Source of the DNA: an uncultured Lachnospiraceae bacterium
Lineage (GTDB): Bacteria; Bacillota; Clostridia; Lachnospirales; Lachnospiraceae
Length of the DNA: 48,831 bases
NCBI GenBank assembly: GCA_910579865.1
Contig: CAJTXA010000023.1
Coordinates: 1-48,831, forward strand
Reading direction: 5' to 3'
Both the position numbers and the translations under genes were made by a program. This document shows positions 34,625-44,843 of this stretch, piece after piece. Each line of letters begins with the position of its first letter. The stretch's first letter is position 1. The notes beneath the pieces were generated by a model. That model worked only from the letters and a program-made list of their open reading frames with translations, searched no databases and was not told where the DNA came from.

Positions 34625-37600
34625 TTACTCTTCAATCTCTAATGTAGCTGTTTTTCCTGACCAATGTGGTTCTATTTCAATTTCTTCTCTCTCTAAACTA
34701 TTTTCATCCTCTTCACTTTCGTCCCTATAAAGTGCAATTTTTCCAATTCCTACACTATCCTCTAAAAACTCCTCTCTATATTGTCTCCATCCATTCTCTA
34801 TTATTTCCCACTTTTGATAAAACTCGCAATGAAATCCACTTTTTATTACAAACATTACTTTATTTGTCTTATCTTTTTTAAAGAAAACCTCCTTTGGATC
34901 AAAAGAAGTTGCAAATTCTCCTTCCTTCTTTTGTACCCATTCTTTCTTTTCTAAATCCCAAATCCAAATTTCATATTCTCGAATCTCTCCTCTATGTTTT
35001 CTATCATTTTGAATTGGAAAATAAATTAGCCCATTTATCCAAATTGGTTTTTCCCATTGAATATAAAAATGAAGAGGAAATTTTACTTGTTCTATTCGAA
35101 ACGTTTCCATTGGATTTGCAGAGATACACATACTGCAATCAATCTTTGGTAACTCTTCAATCCAACAAATTGCCTTTAATTTTTGAAGTAATGTTGTATC
35201 TTGAAACCAAGAAAATGCCTCTTCCTCTTGTAATTCTATCTCTGGTTGAAACGCTTCAGAAGCCAAATAATGAAGCAAAGACTGCTTTAACTGTATCAGC
35301 TCTGGTCTATCTTCCTGTGCCCGTCCCAAATTACATCCTGATAAAAGTAGCTTTCCTTTTCCAACTTTTGCTTCAAATAATAATGCCATTTTATAACTTC
35401 GATTCCAGTCGTCAATCACTTGTACAAGCGGTTTTAAATCAGGATGAATCTGCGCAAAAGGAATCCCTCTCGCCCCTTCTATAATTCTTGCCCACTGCCA
35501 TTGTTCATAACTTTTCGTTGGAAATTCAGCAAATGCTGGGTGATTGGGATCACATATCATACCAAGTCCCCGATCCCACCGTGGTCCCATCTGCGAATTC
35601 CAAAATACTGGTTTAGGATTTAATGGCGGACACCAATAAGAAAATGCATAAGAAGGAGGAGATAACAAAACTGTTTTTCCCTGCCGAAGCGCTTTTTTTG
35701 CTCTTCTTACATTAGTAAAGCAGAAAATATTATCTTCTTTAGGAACAACAAACGATTCTATTGGTTGATAAAGCCAAAAATCCCAACTATTTTGAAGTGG
35801 TTCCTTTTCTTCTAATAGCAATTCTATTTTATAATGTGCTGGTGCATCTAAATCAGCCAAAGAAATTTGAATCGTTCCCAAAGGAATATTTTTTCCAAGT
35901 GGAATTTCCTTTTTACATAACACTTCTTCCTTTATCAAATATTCTTCTTTCCATAATCTCCATTTTACCACCGTTTCCTGCTTTTTTTCTTTTCCAAAAT
36001 GTGCAATTTCTGCATCTGCTTTTAATTGTTCCTTTGTTGTAAAAAGATATTTTTTCATACGCAGTAATAAAACAGTCTCATTGCAAAATGTGCGAAACTC
36101 TTCTGGCTGTATATATCCCTTTTCCTCCCAAAATGCATCCAAAACTCCTATAAAGGCTCCTCCCTGTCCCAAATAATCATGTAGATCGAGCAGCTCAAAC
36201 CCATAGATATGTGGTGTACGAAAATTAGCCTCTAAGTCTTCTTTATACATAGCTACTTGAAAACGTCCTGAATGATAGACAAACTCTTTATTTTGCAAAA
36301 GAACCCCTTTCTTTTTTGCCTGTGCACAAAATACCTTATACTGACTTGGCTGCATATAACCAGTAAACTTTTCAATAATTGAAAAATCTGGATAAGAACA
36401 CCACTGTCCCAATTCATGACAAATCACAGGATAGCGAATTCCTTCCAAAGAAGGAGCATAATCTCCTCCAAACCATCCAGACTGGTTTCGAATCGTCCCT
36501 CCCCGATAAGGTCCAAAACCAGAACGATGAAAATAAACATAATCTGTTCCAATAATTTGTTTTGGTTCTACCGGATAAGGCCAGCCAGACTGTATCGTAT
36601 AAAGTCTTCGGTTGTCCAAACTACGAAAAAATTCCACCCACCCTCTTAAAGGATTCCACCACTCTCCTGCTGGTTCATTGGATGGAGAAAATAAAACAAA
36701 AGAGGGATGATTTCCAAATGCAGCAAGAATCCTTTTTGTCTCTTCATATAAAATTTCTTGCATACTCAATTCCTCTGTCTTTTCTTCAGAAAAACAATTC
36801 CACATACCACATTCAATTTGAAGATAAAATCCTACTTTATCTGCTGCTAAAAATGCTGCCTTTGGTGGACAATAAGAATGAAAACGCATAAAATTGATTC
36901 CCCATCTTTTACAAATTTCAAAAATCCGTTTCCAATCCTCTATCTTTGTTGCTGGATAACCAGTAAGAGGAAACTCTCCTCCAAAATGTGTTCCTCTTAA
37001 ATAAGTAGGCCGATTATTTATAAAGAATCCATCTTCTCTTGCTTCTATCTTACGAAATCCAAATTGCTCTTCTATAACCTGAACTACTCCTTTACACTGA
37101 CACAACAAACGAATTTGTTTTTGATTTGGATTATATTCATCCCACAATAACTGATCTTTTTTATAAAAAAGTTCTATTTGACAATTTTTTCTTTCTTCTG
37201 CCAAAAGCTCTAATACGATCTTTTGACTTTCTTCTCCTTCCGCTTTTATTTCTGCTATTTTTTTCTCCATTGTAAGATTTTGCAATATTAACTCTATTTT
37301 TACTTTTCTAGTATCAATATCCCACCAAATCCGATTTTCGATAATCGCAAGATCAGGCAATCTTTTTAGATAAATTTCACCTACGATTCCATTCCAAGTT
37401 GCTGCTAACGCATCAGAAACAGCATGACCATCCGGACGATATGGATATTGCATATCAGTGTCTACCAAAATCGTAACTATATGTCTTCCTCTACTTAAAT
37501 TTCCTAAAAGATAGCTATGTGGAGAACAAAGTGTTGTAATGCTTCCTTTTTTCTCTCCATCTATCCAAACCGTAGTTTTCCAACGAGTACATTCTAAAAA

Positions 37601-37948
37601 AAGTTGATATTGTCCATCTTCCAAAATCTCTACTTCTCTTTGATACCAAGCCCATCCTAAATAATGTCTAGGAGGTTGTGAAAGAAAAGGAACATTGTTC
37701 TCTTCTTTTTGTCCCTCTTGATATTCCTCCCGTAAATACCACATAGGATCGTATAAACTAGAAACCCATGGCGTATTTTTATCAATTAAATTTCCATATC
37801 CTTGTGCCTGTAAAATCCCAGGAAGCAAAATAATTCCACTTTCTTCTTCTCTCCACAAATTTTGATAATACCCTTTTTTAAGTCCACTTTGATCCGAATC
37901 TAATCGAATTTTCCATTCTCCACTTAAATCCTGTTGTTGCTTCTGCAT
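34625..37948 (-). CDS. Large glycoside hydrolase family 2 enzyme
   Basis: An 1107-residue cytoplasmic glycosidase without signal peptide. A jelly-roll sugar-binding domain (about 1-195), an Ig-like domain (about 200-300) and the GH2 barrel (about 300-600) are followed by a long C-terminal part. The acid/base glutamate is E425 in SPSNEPAGEWW and the nucleophile is probably E512 in ICHELGQW. The C-terminal region (about 700-1107) has a glutamine-amidotransferase-like segment (VRRAKKALRQGKTVLL, then GKGKLLLSGCNLG) and a final beta domain. Specificity (glucuronide, galactoside or other) cannot be read. A CE4 gene lies upstream. Confidence 0.88.
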   Translation of the reverse strand: MQKQQQDLSGEWKIRLDSDQSGLKKGYYQNLWREEESGIILLPGILQAQGYGNLIDKNTPWVSSLYDPMWYLREEYQEGQKEENNVPFLSQPPRHYLGWAWYQREVEILEDGQYQLFLECTRWKTTVWIDGEKKGSITTLCSPHSYLLGNLSRGRHIVTILVDTDMQYPYRPDGHAVSDALAATWNGIVGEIYLKRLPDLAIIENRIWWDIDTRKVKIELILQNLTMEKKIAEIKAEGEESQKIVLELLAEERKNCQIELFYKKDQLLWDEYNPNQKQIRLLCQCKGVVQVIEEQFGFRKIEAREDGFFINNRPTYLRGTHFGGEFPLTGYPATKIEDWKRIFEICKRWGINFMRFHSYCPPKAAFLAADKVGFYLQIECGMWNCFSEEKTEELSMQEILYEETKRILAAFGNHPSFVLFSPSNEPAGEWWNPLRGWVEFFRSLDNRRLYTIQSGWPYPVEPKQIIGTDYVYFHRSGFGPYRGGTIRNQSGWFGGDYAPSLEGIRYPVICHELGQWCSYPDFSIIEKFTGYMQPSQYKVFCAQAKKKGVLLQNKEFVYHSGRFQVAMYKEDLEANFRTPHIYGFELLDLHDYLGQGGAFIGVLDAFWEEKGYIQPEEFRTFCNETVLLLRMKKYLFTTKEQLKADAEIAHFGKEKKQETVVKWRLWKEEYLIKEEVLCKKEIPLGKNIPLGTIQISLADLDAPAHYKIELLLEEKEPLQNSWDFWLYQPIESFVVPKEDNIFCFTNVRRAKKALRQGKTVLLSPPSYAFSYWCPPLNPKPVFWNSQMGPRWDRGLGMICDPNHPAFAEFPTKSYEQWQWARIIEGARGIPFAQIHPDLKPLVQVIDDWNRSYKMALLFEAKVGKGKLLLSGCNLGRAQEDRPELIQLKQSLLHYLASEAFQPEIELQEEEAFSWFQDTTLLQKLKAICWIEELPKIDCSMCISANPMETFRIEQVKFPLHFYIQWEKPIWINGLIYFPIQNDRKHRGEIREYEIWIWDLEKKEWVQKKEGEFATSFDPKEVFFKKDKTNKVMFVIKSGFHCEFYQKWEIIENGWRQYREEFLEDSVGIGKIALYRDESEEDENSLEREEIEIEPHWSGKTATLEIEE

Positions 37949-38001
37949 ATATAATCTCCATTCTTATCCGAAATATAAAACAAGCTGTTCTTAACATTAA
38001 T

Positions 38002-38050
38002 AAAAAAACGTATCCAAAAACATTGTTTTAAAAACATATTTTCAGATACG
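38002..38050 (-). terminator. Terminator after the CE4 gene
   Basis: CGTATC (38009-38014) and GATACG (38045-38050) close a long AT-rich stem; seven T follow on the minus strand. Confidence 0.7.
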
Positions 38051-38063
38051 CTATTTCTGATCA

Positions 38064-38867
38064 CTATCCCAATTTAATTTGTTTTCCTCCAGTTACCTCT
38101 ATAATTTCCTTTCCTACACTTAACCAAACCGTCTGCACAGAAGGATTGTATACAAAGCTCATATCTGCTGCAAACTGTAGTCGTTTCACTGCTTCCATAT
38201 AGTCTACAATCTGAATATTGGTTGCATACCAAATATCCTCTTTTCCTGACACTAAATTGCAAAAATCTTCTATCAAATTCCAATTATTTTTTTCATCAAA
38301 TTCATAACTATGTCCCCAGACATACATCATATAAAGATATTGTGTTTTATGTAAATTAATAAACTCCTGTCCTAATTCCATTAAATTATGGTTATGATGA
38401 CAAGTTGCTTTCCACTCCAAATAATTTTCTGGCATAGCAAAATTATCTGTATTTCCCACTACACGGGAATAGCGGATTCCCAATTTAGGAAGAACCTCCA
38501 TAATTTCTTTATTATAAGAACCGTTTGGATAAGAAAGCCCTCTCACTGGATAACCCATAATTTTTTCTAGTGCTTCCCGATCTTCTAATACCTGTCTTAC
38601 TACCTGCTCCATAGGACATCGTGCAATTGTTGGATGTGTATAGGTATGACAGGATACTTCATGCCCACGATATAATTCCAAAAACTCCTCTGGCTTAATC
38701 CGTTTTTCATCTTGAAATAATCCAGCATTAATATGAAATGTTCCTTTTATTCCATACTGATTAAAAATCGAAATCAGCTTCCTGTCGGCAAGCTTTCCAT
38801 CATCATAACTCATTGTCAAAACTTTGTGTTTTCCATCTGGAAAACAAGTATAAATTGTTTTCATCAT
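38064..38867 (-). CDS. Polysaccharide deacetylase family protein (CE4, NodB-like)
   Basis: A 267-residue cytoplasmic-looking esterase of the CE4 fold. Metal and catalytic residues are visible: D22-D23 in MSYDDG and the pair H74/H78 in CHTYTHP. GLSYPNGSYN is the family's motif 3. No signal peptide is present, so it would work on small, imported glycans rather than on the wall. It lies next to a cytoplasmic GH2 enzyme; this pairing suggests stepwise breakdown of a deacylatable oligosaccharide, which is inference. Confidence 0.85.
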   Translation of the reverse strand: MMKTIYTCFPDGKHKVLTMSYDDGKLADRKLISIFNQYGIKGTFHINAGLFQDEKRIKPEEFLELYRGHEVSCHTYTHPTIARCPMEQVVRQVLEDREALEKIMGYPVRGLSYPNGSYNKEIMEVLPKLGIRYSRVVGNTDNFAMPENYLEWKATCHHNHNLMELGQEFINLHKTQYLYMMYVWGHSYEFDEKNNWNLIEDFCNLVSGKEDIWYATNIQIVDYMEAVKRLQFAADMSFVYNPSVQTVWLSVGKEIIEVTGGKQIKLG

Positions 38868-38886
38868 TTTTCCTTTCTTTTTTCTC

Positions 38887-38915
38887 TCTATAATTAAAAA
38901 TTATATGTTTTACAA
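38887..38915 (-). promoter_or_regulatory. Possible promoter of the CE4 gene
   Basis: TTGTAA (38910-38915), 17 bases, TATAGA (38887-38892); surroundings are very AT-rich, so chance matches are likely. Confidence 0.35.
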
Positions 38916-39030
38916 CTATTTCTTATTTTTTTATAAGACATTTAAATTATACAGTTCCTATTTTCTACCATATTTACAATACTTTCTTCTATTATTATAC
39001 TGTCTTCCTTTCAAAGTGCAAGCATAGATT

Positions 39031-40758
39031 TTAATAATTTTCTTCTTTTTCTTCTTCTGGTTTTTCTATTTCACTTGGTTCATTCCATTTATCTGGTCTT
39101 TCCATCTCACTATCTGGCAACTCTTTTGGTATCTCTTCCCCCTCTGGTACTCTGCCATGATTTCGTCCCCCAAATCCCTGCATTTTAGAAACATTGCCAG
39201 AAGTAGTAACAACCTCAGATAAAACCAAGCTTTGCTGTTCTACTTCATCCACTAACACCATATAAGTATGTTCTAGTTCTAATTTTTCTGAGCTAAACAG
39301 AAAAAAATTATATTGTTTTTTTGAAGTATAAGAAAGAAGCTCCTTACCAGAAGAATCCAAAACAGAAACTATACTTCCTGCCTTCTGCATTGTATCAAAA
39401 TAAACTGCCATACTATTTTGGGTAGATCCAGATGTCGTTGTTTGTGCCATCGCTTGATTTCCTACTCCAATTAAGACTCCTCCATTTATTTCAAATGTAG
39501 TATCATAATCAAGTGTTCCATCTCCTCCACTCTCGGTTCCATCTACTTGAACAATTCCTCCATTCATAACAATACTGCCATTTACATCAATACCATCTCC
39601 ATCTGCGTTTACATAAATTGTTCCTCCATTGATTTCTAGATAACCGCCGCTTGACATCGTTCCCATCGCTTTTCTAGTTCCATACGCCTCTCCTTTTTTC
39701 TCTAACTTCTCCTTTCTTTCTCCCTCCTCTTCTCCCATCTCTATCCTATCTGGTGGTATATTCTCAAAAAAATTTTCTTTTTCATTGACCGTATTTGTAA
39801 TAGAATAGCCTGATGCATTAACTCCATCATCAGATGCATATAAGCTAATCTCTCCTCCATTTAGATAAATACAAGCCCCCTCTAATCCTTCATAACTCTC
39901 TGTAATTGTAATAATTCCCCCATTGATTGTTAAATCTGATTCTGCATGAATTGCATCATCTTTGGCTGCTATTGTAATTGTACCATCTTCGATCTGTACC
40001 CAGCCTACTTTCTTTCCATCCTCTTCTACCAAAGCCTCATTTGAAGATTTCATTCCATCCTCTCCTGCATCAACAAAGATAGTCCCTCCCTTTACAGTCA
40101 AGGAATCTTTTCCTTTTATCCCATGATGCACTGCATAAACAGTCAATTTTCCTCCTGTAATCTTTAAATCATTTTTACAGACAATTCCATCATAATAATT
40201 GGCATTTACAGTTAAACTTCCTGTTCCTTTAATCGTCAAGTCATCTTTAGCAAAAACCGCTGCATCTGGTTCTGTTTCTCCATCTAAAAATAAATACCTC
40301 TCCCCATCAGTAATAAAATTTTCAGTTTGATCTGCTAAATAAAATATCGTTTTATCTGCTTGTATAATATAGACAGGCGCAGCATCTGCACAAGAAATTT
40401 CAACTCCATTCCAAACTAATGTTACCTTATCCTCCTTTGTCGCATCCACCACAATTCGTCCATTTTGTAAAACTCCACTTAGTACATAAGTTCCGCCACT
40501 TGTAATCGTAACTGTGGTTCCATCTACAAGGACTCCATCTGCACTTGTCGAAATAGAATCACCTTCAAAGACAATCTTTTGATAATTTTCCTTTTTCCAA
40601 CTGTCTACTTCCTCTGTTTCTTTACTAGAAACTGAATCTGCATTTTCTAAAGAAGCCTGCTCCTCCAAATTTATTATACTATTTTGACATCCTGTCATTC
40701 CAATGATACAAGCAGTTACTACTGCTATTATTTGTTTCCAATTCCTGCTATTCACCAT
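39031..40758 (-). CDS. Beta-helix carbohydrate-binding lipoprotein (Cthe_2159/DUF4353 type)
   Basis: A 575-residue exported protein with a signal and lipobox-like IGMTGC (cysteine about 24). The body is built of right-handed beta-helix turns: TIKGTGSLTVNANYYDGIVC, DSLTVKGGTIFVDAGEDGMK, DLTINGGIITITESYEGLEG and GTIYVNADGDGIDVNGS. This repeat pattern is that of Cthe_2159, a calcium- and pectin-binding protein. The last 50 residues are acidic, rich in E and P. Start ATG 40758 has GGGAAG upstream. It follows the pot operon but has its own 120-base upstream gap. Confidence 0.85.
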   Translation of the reverse strand: MVNSRNWKQIIAVVTACIIGMTGCQNSIINLEEQASLENADSVSSKETEEVDSWKKENYQKIVFEGDSISTSADGVLVDGTTVTITSGGTYVLSGVLQNGRIVVDATKEDKVTLVWNGVEISCADAAPVYIIQADKTIFYLADQTENFITDGERYLFLDGETEPDAAVFAKDDLTIKGTGSLTVNANYYDGIVCKNDLKITGGKLTVYAVHHGIKGKDSLTVKGGTIFVDAGEDGMKSSNEALVEEDGKKVGWVQIEDGTITIAAKDDAIHAESDLTINGGIITITESYEGLEGACIYLNGGEISLYASDDGVNASGYSITNTVNEKENFFENIPPDRIEMGEEEGERKEKLEKKGEAYGTRKAMGTMSSGGYLEINGGTIYVNADGDGIDVNGSIVMNGGIVQVDGTESGGDGTLDYDTTFEINGGVLIGVGNQAMAQTTTSGSTQNSMAVYFDTMQKAGSIVSVLDSSGKELLSYTSKKQYNFFLFSSEKLELEHTYMVLVDEVEQQSLVLSEVVTTSGNVSKMQGFGGRNHGRVPEGEEIPKELPDSEMERPDKWNEPSEIEKPEEEKEENY

Positions 40759-40880
40759 ACTAATCTTCCCTTCTGCCTATCGCAAAAAAACATGTTATTT
40801 ATCCATCATTTTTTATGTTTTATTTCTATCATGCGAATATGACAGTTAAGTGAACACTATCTGATGATTTTCTCATATCT

Positions 40881-41972
40881 TTAATCTAATTCTGCTTTAA
40901 ATTCAGTCCAAATCCGTTCATGCACTTCATTTGCTGCACTTCCAATTTCCATAATAAATTCCCCATCTGCTGCTTCTTTTGGCAAAGCTAAATTTTTTTG
41001 CATCTCTTCGGAAAGGTAAGGTACTGCTTCCCGATTTGTACAAACATACCCAATATACTCAAAACATCGAGCTGAAATTTCAGGCCGCAAAATAAAATTA
41101 ATAAAGGCTTTTCCTGCCTCTGCATGAGGTGCCTGCGAAGGCATAAACATAGCCATAATTCCAAATCCTAATCCTTCTTTTGGATATACTACTTTTAGCT
41201 CTGGACGAGCAGCCAAAGCAAGAGTTACCTGAGAAGTATATAAAAACCCTGCTGCTGCCTCTCCGCTGATCAAATAGTCCTGTGTATTGCTGTCACTAAT
41301 TAAGCGCACATTTGGAGCCAATTCTTTTAATTTCTTTCCTGATTCTTCTAGGACTTCTAAATCGGTTTCATTAAAAGACTTGCCCATTGTCTTTAACACA
41401 ATTCCATTTACTACACGATAATTCCCAATTAAAGCTAAATTGTCCTTAAGTGCTGGATTCCAAAGATCTGCATATCCTGTAATCTCTATATCTATCACAT
41501 TTGGATCGTAAACAATCAAAGGAATTCCTGCACCATAAGGAACACTATACTCATTTGTAGGATCATAAAACTGTCCCTGAAAGGCCTGATCCACATTACC
41601 TAAATTTGAAATTTTTTCGGTATCCAATTTTTGTACTAATCCCTCTTGAATTGCCAATTCAATAATATAATCATCTGCAATTATTACATCATAGTCTCCC
41701 CCTTTTGCTGTTTCTAACTTAGCCAACATATCTTCATCAAAATCAAAATTTGCATAATTAATTTGAACTCCATATTCCTCCTCAAATTCACTTAATACTT
41801 CTCTTGGAAACATTCCATCCCAAGTAAAAAGATTTAGTTCTCCTCCAATCTTTTCCTCCTCTTGCCCTGAAGAAGTTTCTTGTTTATTTCCACATCCAAC
41901 AAGTAACATACTCGCCAAGATACCTCCTATAACTATAGTCATTATTCTTTTTTTCTTTTTCCAAATCTTCAT
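40881..41972 (-). CDS. potD: Polyamine ABC transporter substrate-binding lipoprotein
   Basis: A 363-residue lipoprotein (lipobox LLVGC, cysteine about 27) that captures spermidine or putrescine. It has the PotD pattern LNLFTWDGMFPREVLSEFEE, GGDYDVIIADDY, NEYSVPYGAGIPLIVYD and GKAFINFILRPE. ATG 41972 lies ten bases after GGAGGA; upstream in-frame ATGs have no such site. Last gene of potABCD. Confidence 0.93.
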   Translation of the reverse strand: MKIWKKKKRIMTIVIGGILASMLLVGCGNKQETSSGQEEEKIGGELNLFTWDGMFPREVLSEFEEEYGVQINYANFDFDEDMLAKLETAKGGDYDVIIADDYIIELAIQEGLVQKLDTEKISNLGNVDQAFQGQFYDPTNEYSVPYGAGIPLIVYDPNVIDIEITGYADLWNPALKDNLALIGNYRVVNGIVLKTMGKSFNETDLEVLEESGKKLKELAPNVRLISDSNTQDYLISGEAAAGFLYTSQVTLALAARPELKVVYPKEGLGFGIMAMFMPSQAPHAEAGKAFINFILRPEISARCFEYIGYVCTNREAVPYLSEEMQKNLALPKEAADGEFIMEIGSAANEVHERIWTEFKAELD

Positions 41973-42027
41973 AATAAAATTCTCCTCCATAATATAGTTC
42001 AAATTTATATTTTAAATAAAATTCTTT

Positions 42028-42798
42028 TTATCTCTTCCTTCGAATCACTTCACTTCCTCCAATCACTAAAATCGTTCCTAATAGCATAATTGTAGAAAGT
42101 GCATTTATTTCAGGCGAAACGCCATTTTTCATCTGGGTATAAATTTTAACTGGAAGGGTATTTGTTGTTGCCCCAGTTACAAAAATACTAATCACTACGT
42201 CATCAAAAGACATCGCAAAAGAAAGCAACATTCCAGATACAATTGCTGGAGCAATCAGGGGAAGGGTAATTGTAAAAAAGACTTTTATCTCTCCAGCTCC
42301 AAGATCTCGTGCTGCTTCCTCAAGTGAAACATCCATTCCAATCAACCGGCTTCGAACCATAGTAAACACATAAGGAATACAAAAAGCAGTATGTGCCAAA
42401 ACCAAAGTAACCATTCCAAAAGGCAATCCTAAAAAAGAAAAAAACACCATAAACACCATACCAAGTATAATCTCTGGTATCATAATTGGAATCGTAGAAA
42501 AATAAGCAATCATTCCCTTACTTTTCCAAGAAATTCGCATCATTCCAACTGCTGCCATCGTTCCAATTATCGCAGCATTGATACAGCTTAATCCAGCTAA
42601 TATCAAACTATTTCGAACTGCCTCCATCATACTGCGATCCCGAAAAAGTTCCTGATACCACCGTAAAGAAACCCCCTCCCAAACAGTAGAAATCTTAGAA
42701 GCATTAAATGAATATACTATAATTACCAAAATTGGCAAATACATAATTACCAAAATTATTATAAGAAACATATTTGGAATTTTTGTTCGATTTTTCAA
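42028..42798 (-). CDS. potC: Polyamine ABC transporter permease PotC
   Basis: A 256-residue permease with six membrane segments. The EAA coupling motif is SLEEAARDLGAGEIKVFFTI near residue 160. It overlaps potB by 4 bases and ends 55 bases before potD. It is the second of two permease subunits. Confidence 0.94.
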   Translation of the reverse strand: MKNRTKIPNMFLIIILVIMYLPILVIIVYSFNASKISTVWEGVSLRWYQELFRDRSMMEAVRNSLILAGLSCINAAIIGTMAAVGMMRISWKSKGMIAYFSTIPIMIPEIILGMVFMVFFSFLGLPFGMVTLVLAHTAFCIPYVFTMVRSRLIGMDVSLEEAARDLGAGEIKVFFTITLPLIAPAIVSGMLLSFAMSFDDVVISIFVTGATTNTLPVKIYTQMKNGVSPEINALSTIMLLGTILVIGGSEVIRRKR

Positions 42799-43664
42799 AA
42801 TAATCCCTCCAGTTCCCTTACTTTAGCCACTTTCCGATATAATGTCAGTATCAATGAAGTCAATATCGTAAGCACTACCGAAAGGGCAGCAGCAAATGGC
42901 CAATTTCTTGCCTTCATCAGTTGTTCCTGAATCAAATTTCCAACCAATACAATTTTATTTCCTCCAAGTATATCTGCAACAAAAAACAATCCCATCGATG
43001 GGATAAAAGTAAGTACAATACCAGATAAAAGTCCTGGCATAGTCAATTTTAAAGTAATTGTAAAAAAAGCATGAACAGAAGAAGCTCCTAAGTCTCTAGC
43101 TGCCTCTATCAATGACCAGTCTAACTTCTCTACACTTGAATAAACAGAAAGAATCATAAATGGCAAAAGTGCATAAATCATTCCAACTACAACTGCCGGA
43201 TAGGTATAAAGAAGCCGCAGCGGTTTTTCTGTTAGATGAATTGCCATAAAAAAACGATCCATCAACCCATTGCTGCGGAAAATAATAATCCACCCATACA
43301 TTCGAATTAATGCACTAGTCCAAAATGGAATCATTAAAAGCGTTACGACACGATTTTTCCATTTCTCTGACAATTTCGCCATAAAGTAACCAAAGGGATA
43401 ACCCAAAAAAACAATAAAAGTCGTACAAAGCAATGCTAACTTTAATGATTCTACAAATGTATTCAAATAAACTGGCTCAAAAATATTTTTATAGTTATCC
43501 AATGTAAATTCTTTTGTTACTCCCCAAATCTCAGCCCGACGTAAAAAACTAAGCAGAATCATATAAGCAAGAGGCAATATAACAAATATGATGGTATAAA
43601 AATAAAAGGGAATTACCAAAAGCCATGCTCGGTTTTTCTTTATTCCTTTCATAAAACTCTCCAT
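42795..43664 (-). CDS. potB: Polyamine ABC transporter permease PotB
   Basis: A 289-residue permease with six membrane segments. Its EAA motif is SLIEAARDLGASSVHAFFTI near residue 190; the segment WTSALIRMYGWIIIFRSNG is typical of PotB. It overlaps potC by ATGA and pairs with it in the importer. Confidence 0.94.
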   Translation of the reverse strand: MESFMKGIKKNRAWLLVIPFYFYTIIFVILPLAYMILLSFLRRAEIWGVTKEFTLDNYKNIFEPVYLNTFVESLKLALLCTTFIVFLGYPFGYFMAKLSEKWKNRVVTLLMIPFWTSALIRMYGWIIIFRSNGLMDRFFMAIHLTEKPLRLLYTYPAVVVGMIYALLPFMILSVYSSVEKLDWSLIEAARDLGASSVHAFFTITLKLTMPGLLSGIVLTFIPSMGLFFVADILGGNKIVLVGNLIQEQLMKARNWPFAAALSVVLTILTSLILTLYRKVAKVRELEGLF

Positions 43665-43709
43665 TTCTTTTTTATTTGCGGCTTTTCTTTTCTGTTTTTT
43701 TATTGCTTT

Positions 43710-44843
43710 CTATGTTTCTTTTACAATTACCGCTTGTTCTGGTTTCCAATAACAATAAATCTGCTCCCCTGGCTCATATGGTGCATCAATTCCATGTCGG
43801 CTTGCTATCAGCTCACTGCCATCTGACAGTTGCAACACCATTCTAAGCATCCCTCCGGCAAAAGATTTTTCCAGTACAATAGCAGAAAGGCTATTCTCTT
43901 TCTTCTCTTGTGAAAATTCTACTACCTCACTGCGTATTGCTAACACAATTGGACTTCCGACTTCCTTTGTTAAATTTTTTGTATCAGATAAGATTAGCTT
44001 TGTTACTTCTCCTGCCAATTTCGCTTCTAAAAATTCCTCTTCTATTCTATGAATCTTTCCCTTTAAAATATTCGCATTTCCTACAAATTGCGCAACATAA
44101 CTTGTTTCTGGATGATTGTAAATTTCATCTGGTGTTCCTATCTGCTCCAATCTTCCATCCCGCATAATCACAATTCGATTCGACATATTAATTGCTTCTT
44201 CTTGATCATGTGTAATATAAATAAATGTAATCCCTAATTGTTTCTGCAGCTTTTTTAATTCTAGCTGCATCTGTCGCCGAAGCTGTAAGTCCAATGCTCC
44301 AAGTGGCTCATCCAGTAAAAGTACCTGCGGATTATTTACAATTGCTCTAGCAATTGCTACACGCTGTTTCTGTCCACCAGAAAGTTCCGATGGTATCCGC
44401 TTTTCATAGCCGCCTAATTGAATTAATTCCAATGCATCTGTCACTTTACGTTGTATCTCTTTTTTTTCCAACTTTTTTATTTTTAATCCATATGCTATAT
44501 TTTCAAATACATTCATATGTGGAAATAACGCATAATTTTGAAATACGGTATTAACATTACGTTTTTCTGGTGCTAACTGATTTACACATATTCCATTAAT
44601 AAATACTTCTCCTGAATCAGGAGTTTCAAGTCCTGCAATAATACGCAATGTTGTTGTCTTTCCACAGCCAGAGGAACCTAAAAATGTGATAAATTCTCCT
44701 TTTTCCACCTTTAGACTAATCCCTTTTAAAACGGAATTCTCTTTAAATCTTTTTTCTATCTTTCTTAATTCTAATACAACTTCTTCTATCAATACAATTT
44801 CACCAGTCTTTCCTATTTCTTTATCGCAAACGGGAGCCTTCAT
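43710..44843 (-). CDS. potA: Polyamine ABC transporter ATPase PotA
   Basis: A 377-residue ATPase. Walker A GSSGCGKTTTLR, Q loop FQNYALF, signature LSGGQKQRVAIARAI, Walker B LLLDEPLGALD and switch THDQEEA are all present. The C-terminal TOBE domain starts near residue 300. The ATG at 44843 lies inside the end of the DUF1653 gene and has no clear ribosome site. A TTG at 44792 (IEEVVLELRKIEKRF) with GGTGA seven bases ahead is a good alternative and fits the usual family length better. First gene of potABCD. Confidence 0.93.
   Translation of the reverse strand: MKAPVCDKEIGKTGEIVLIEEVVLELRKIEKRFKENSVLKGISLKVEKGEFITFLGSSGCGKTTTLRIIAGLETPDSGEVFINGICVNQLAPEKRNVNTVFQNYALFPHMNVFENIAYGLKIKKLEKKEIQRKVTDALELIQLGGYEKRIPSELSGGQKQRVAIARAIVNNPQVLLLDEPLGALDLQLRRQMQLELKKLQKQLGITFIYITHDQEEAINMSNRIVIMRDGRLEQIGTPDEIYNHPETSYVAQFVGNANILKGKIHRIEEEFLEAKLAGEVTKLILSDTKNLTKEVGSPIVLAIRSEVVEFSQEKKENSLSAIVLEKSFAGGMLRMVLQLSDGSELIASRHGIDAPYEPGEQIYCYWKPEQAVIVKET

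Noticed and set aside
34894..35484. Rightward 196-codon frame inside the GH2 gene
   Set aside because: Antisense shadow of a clear GH2 coding frame, with hydrophobic low-complexity composition and no ribosome site.
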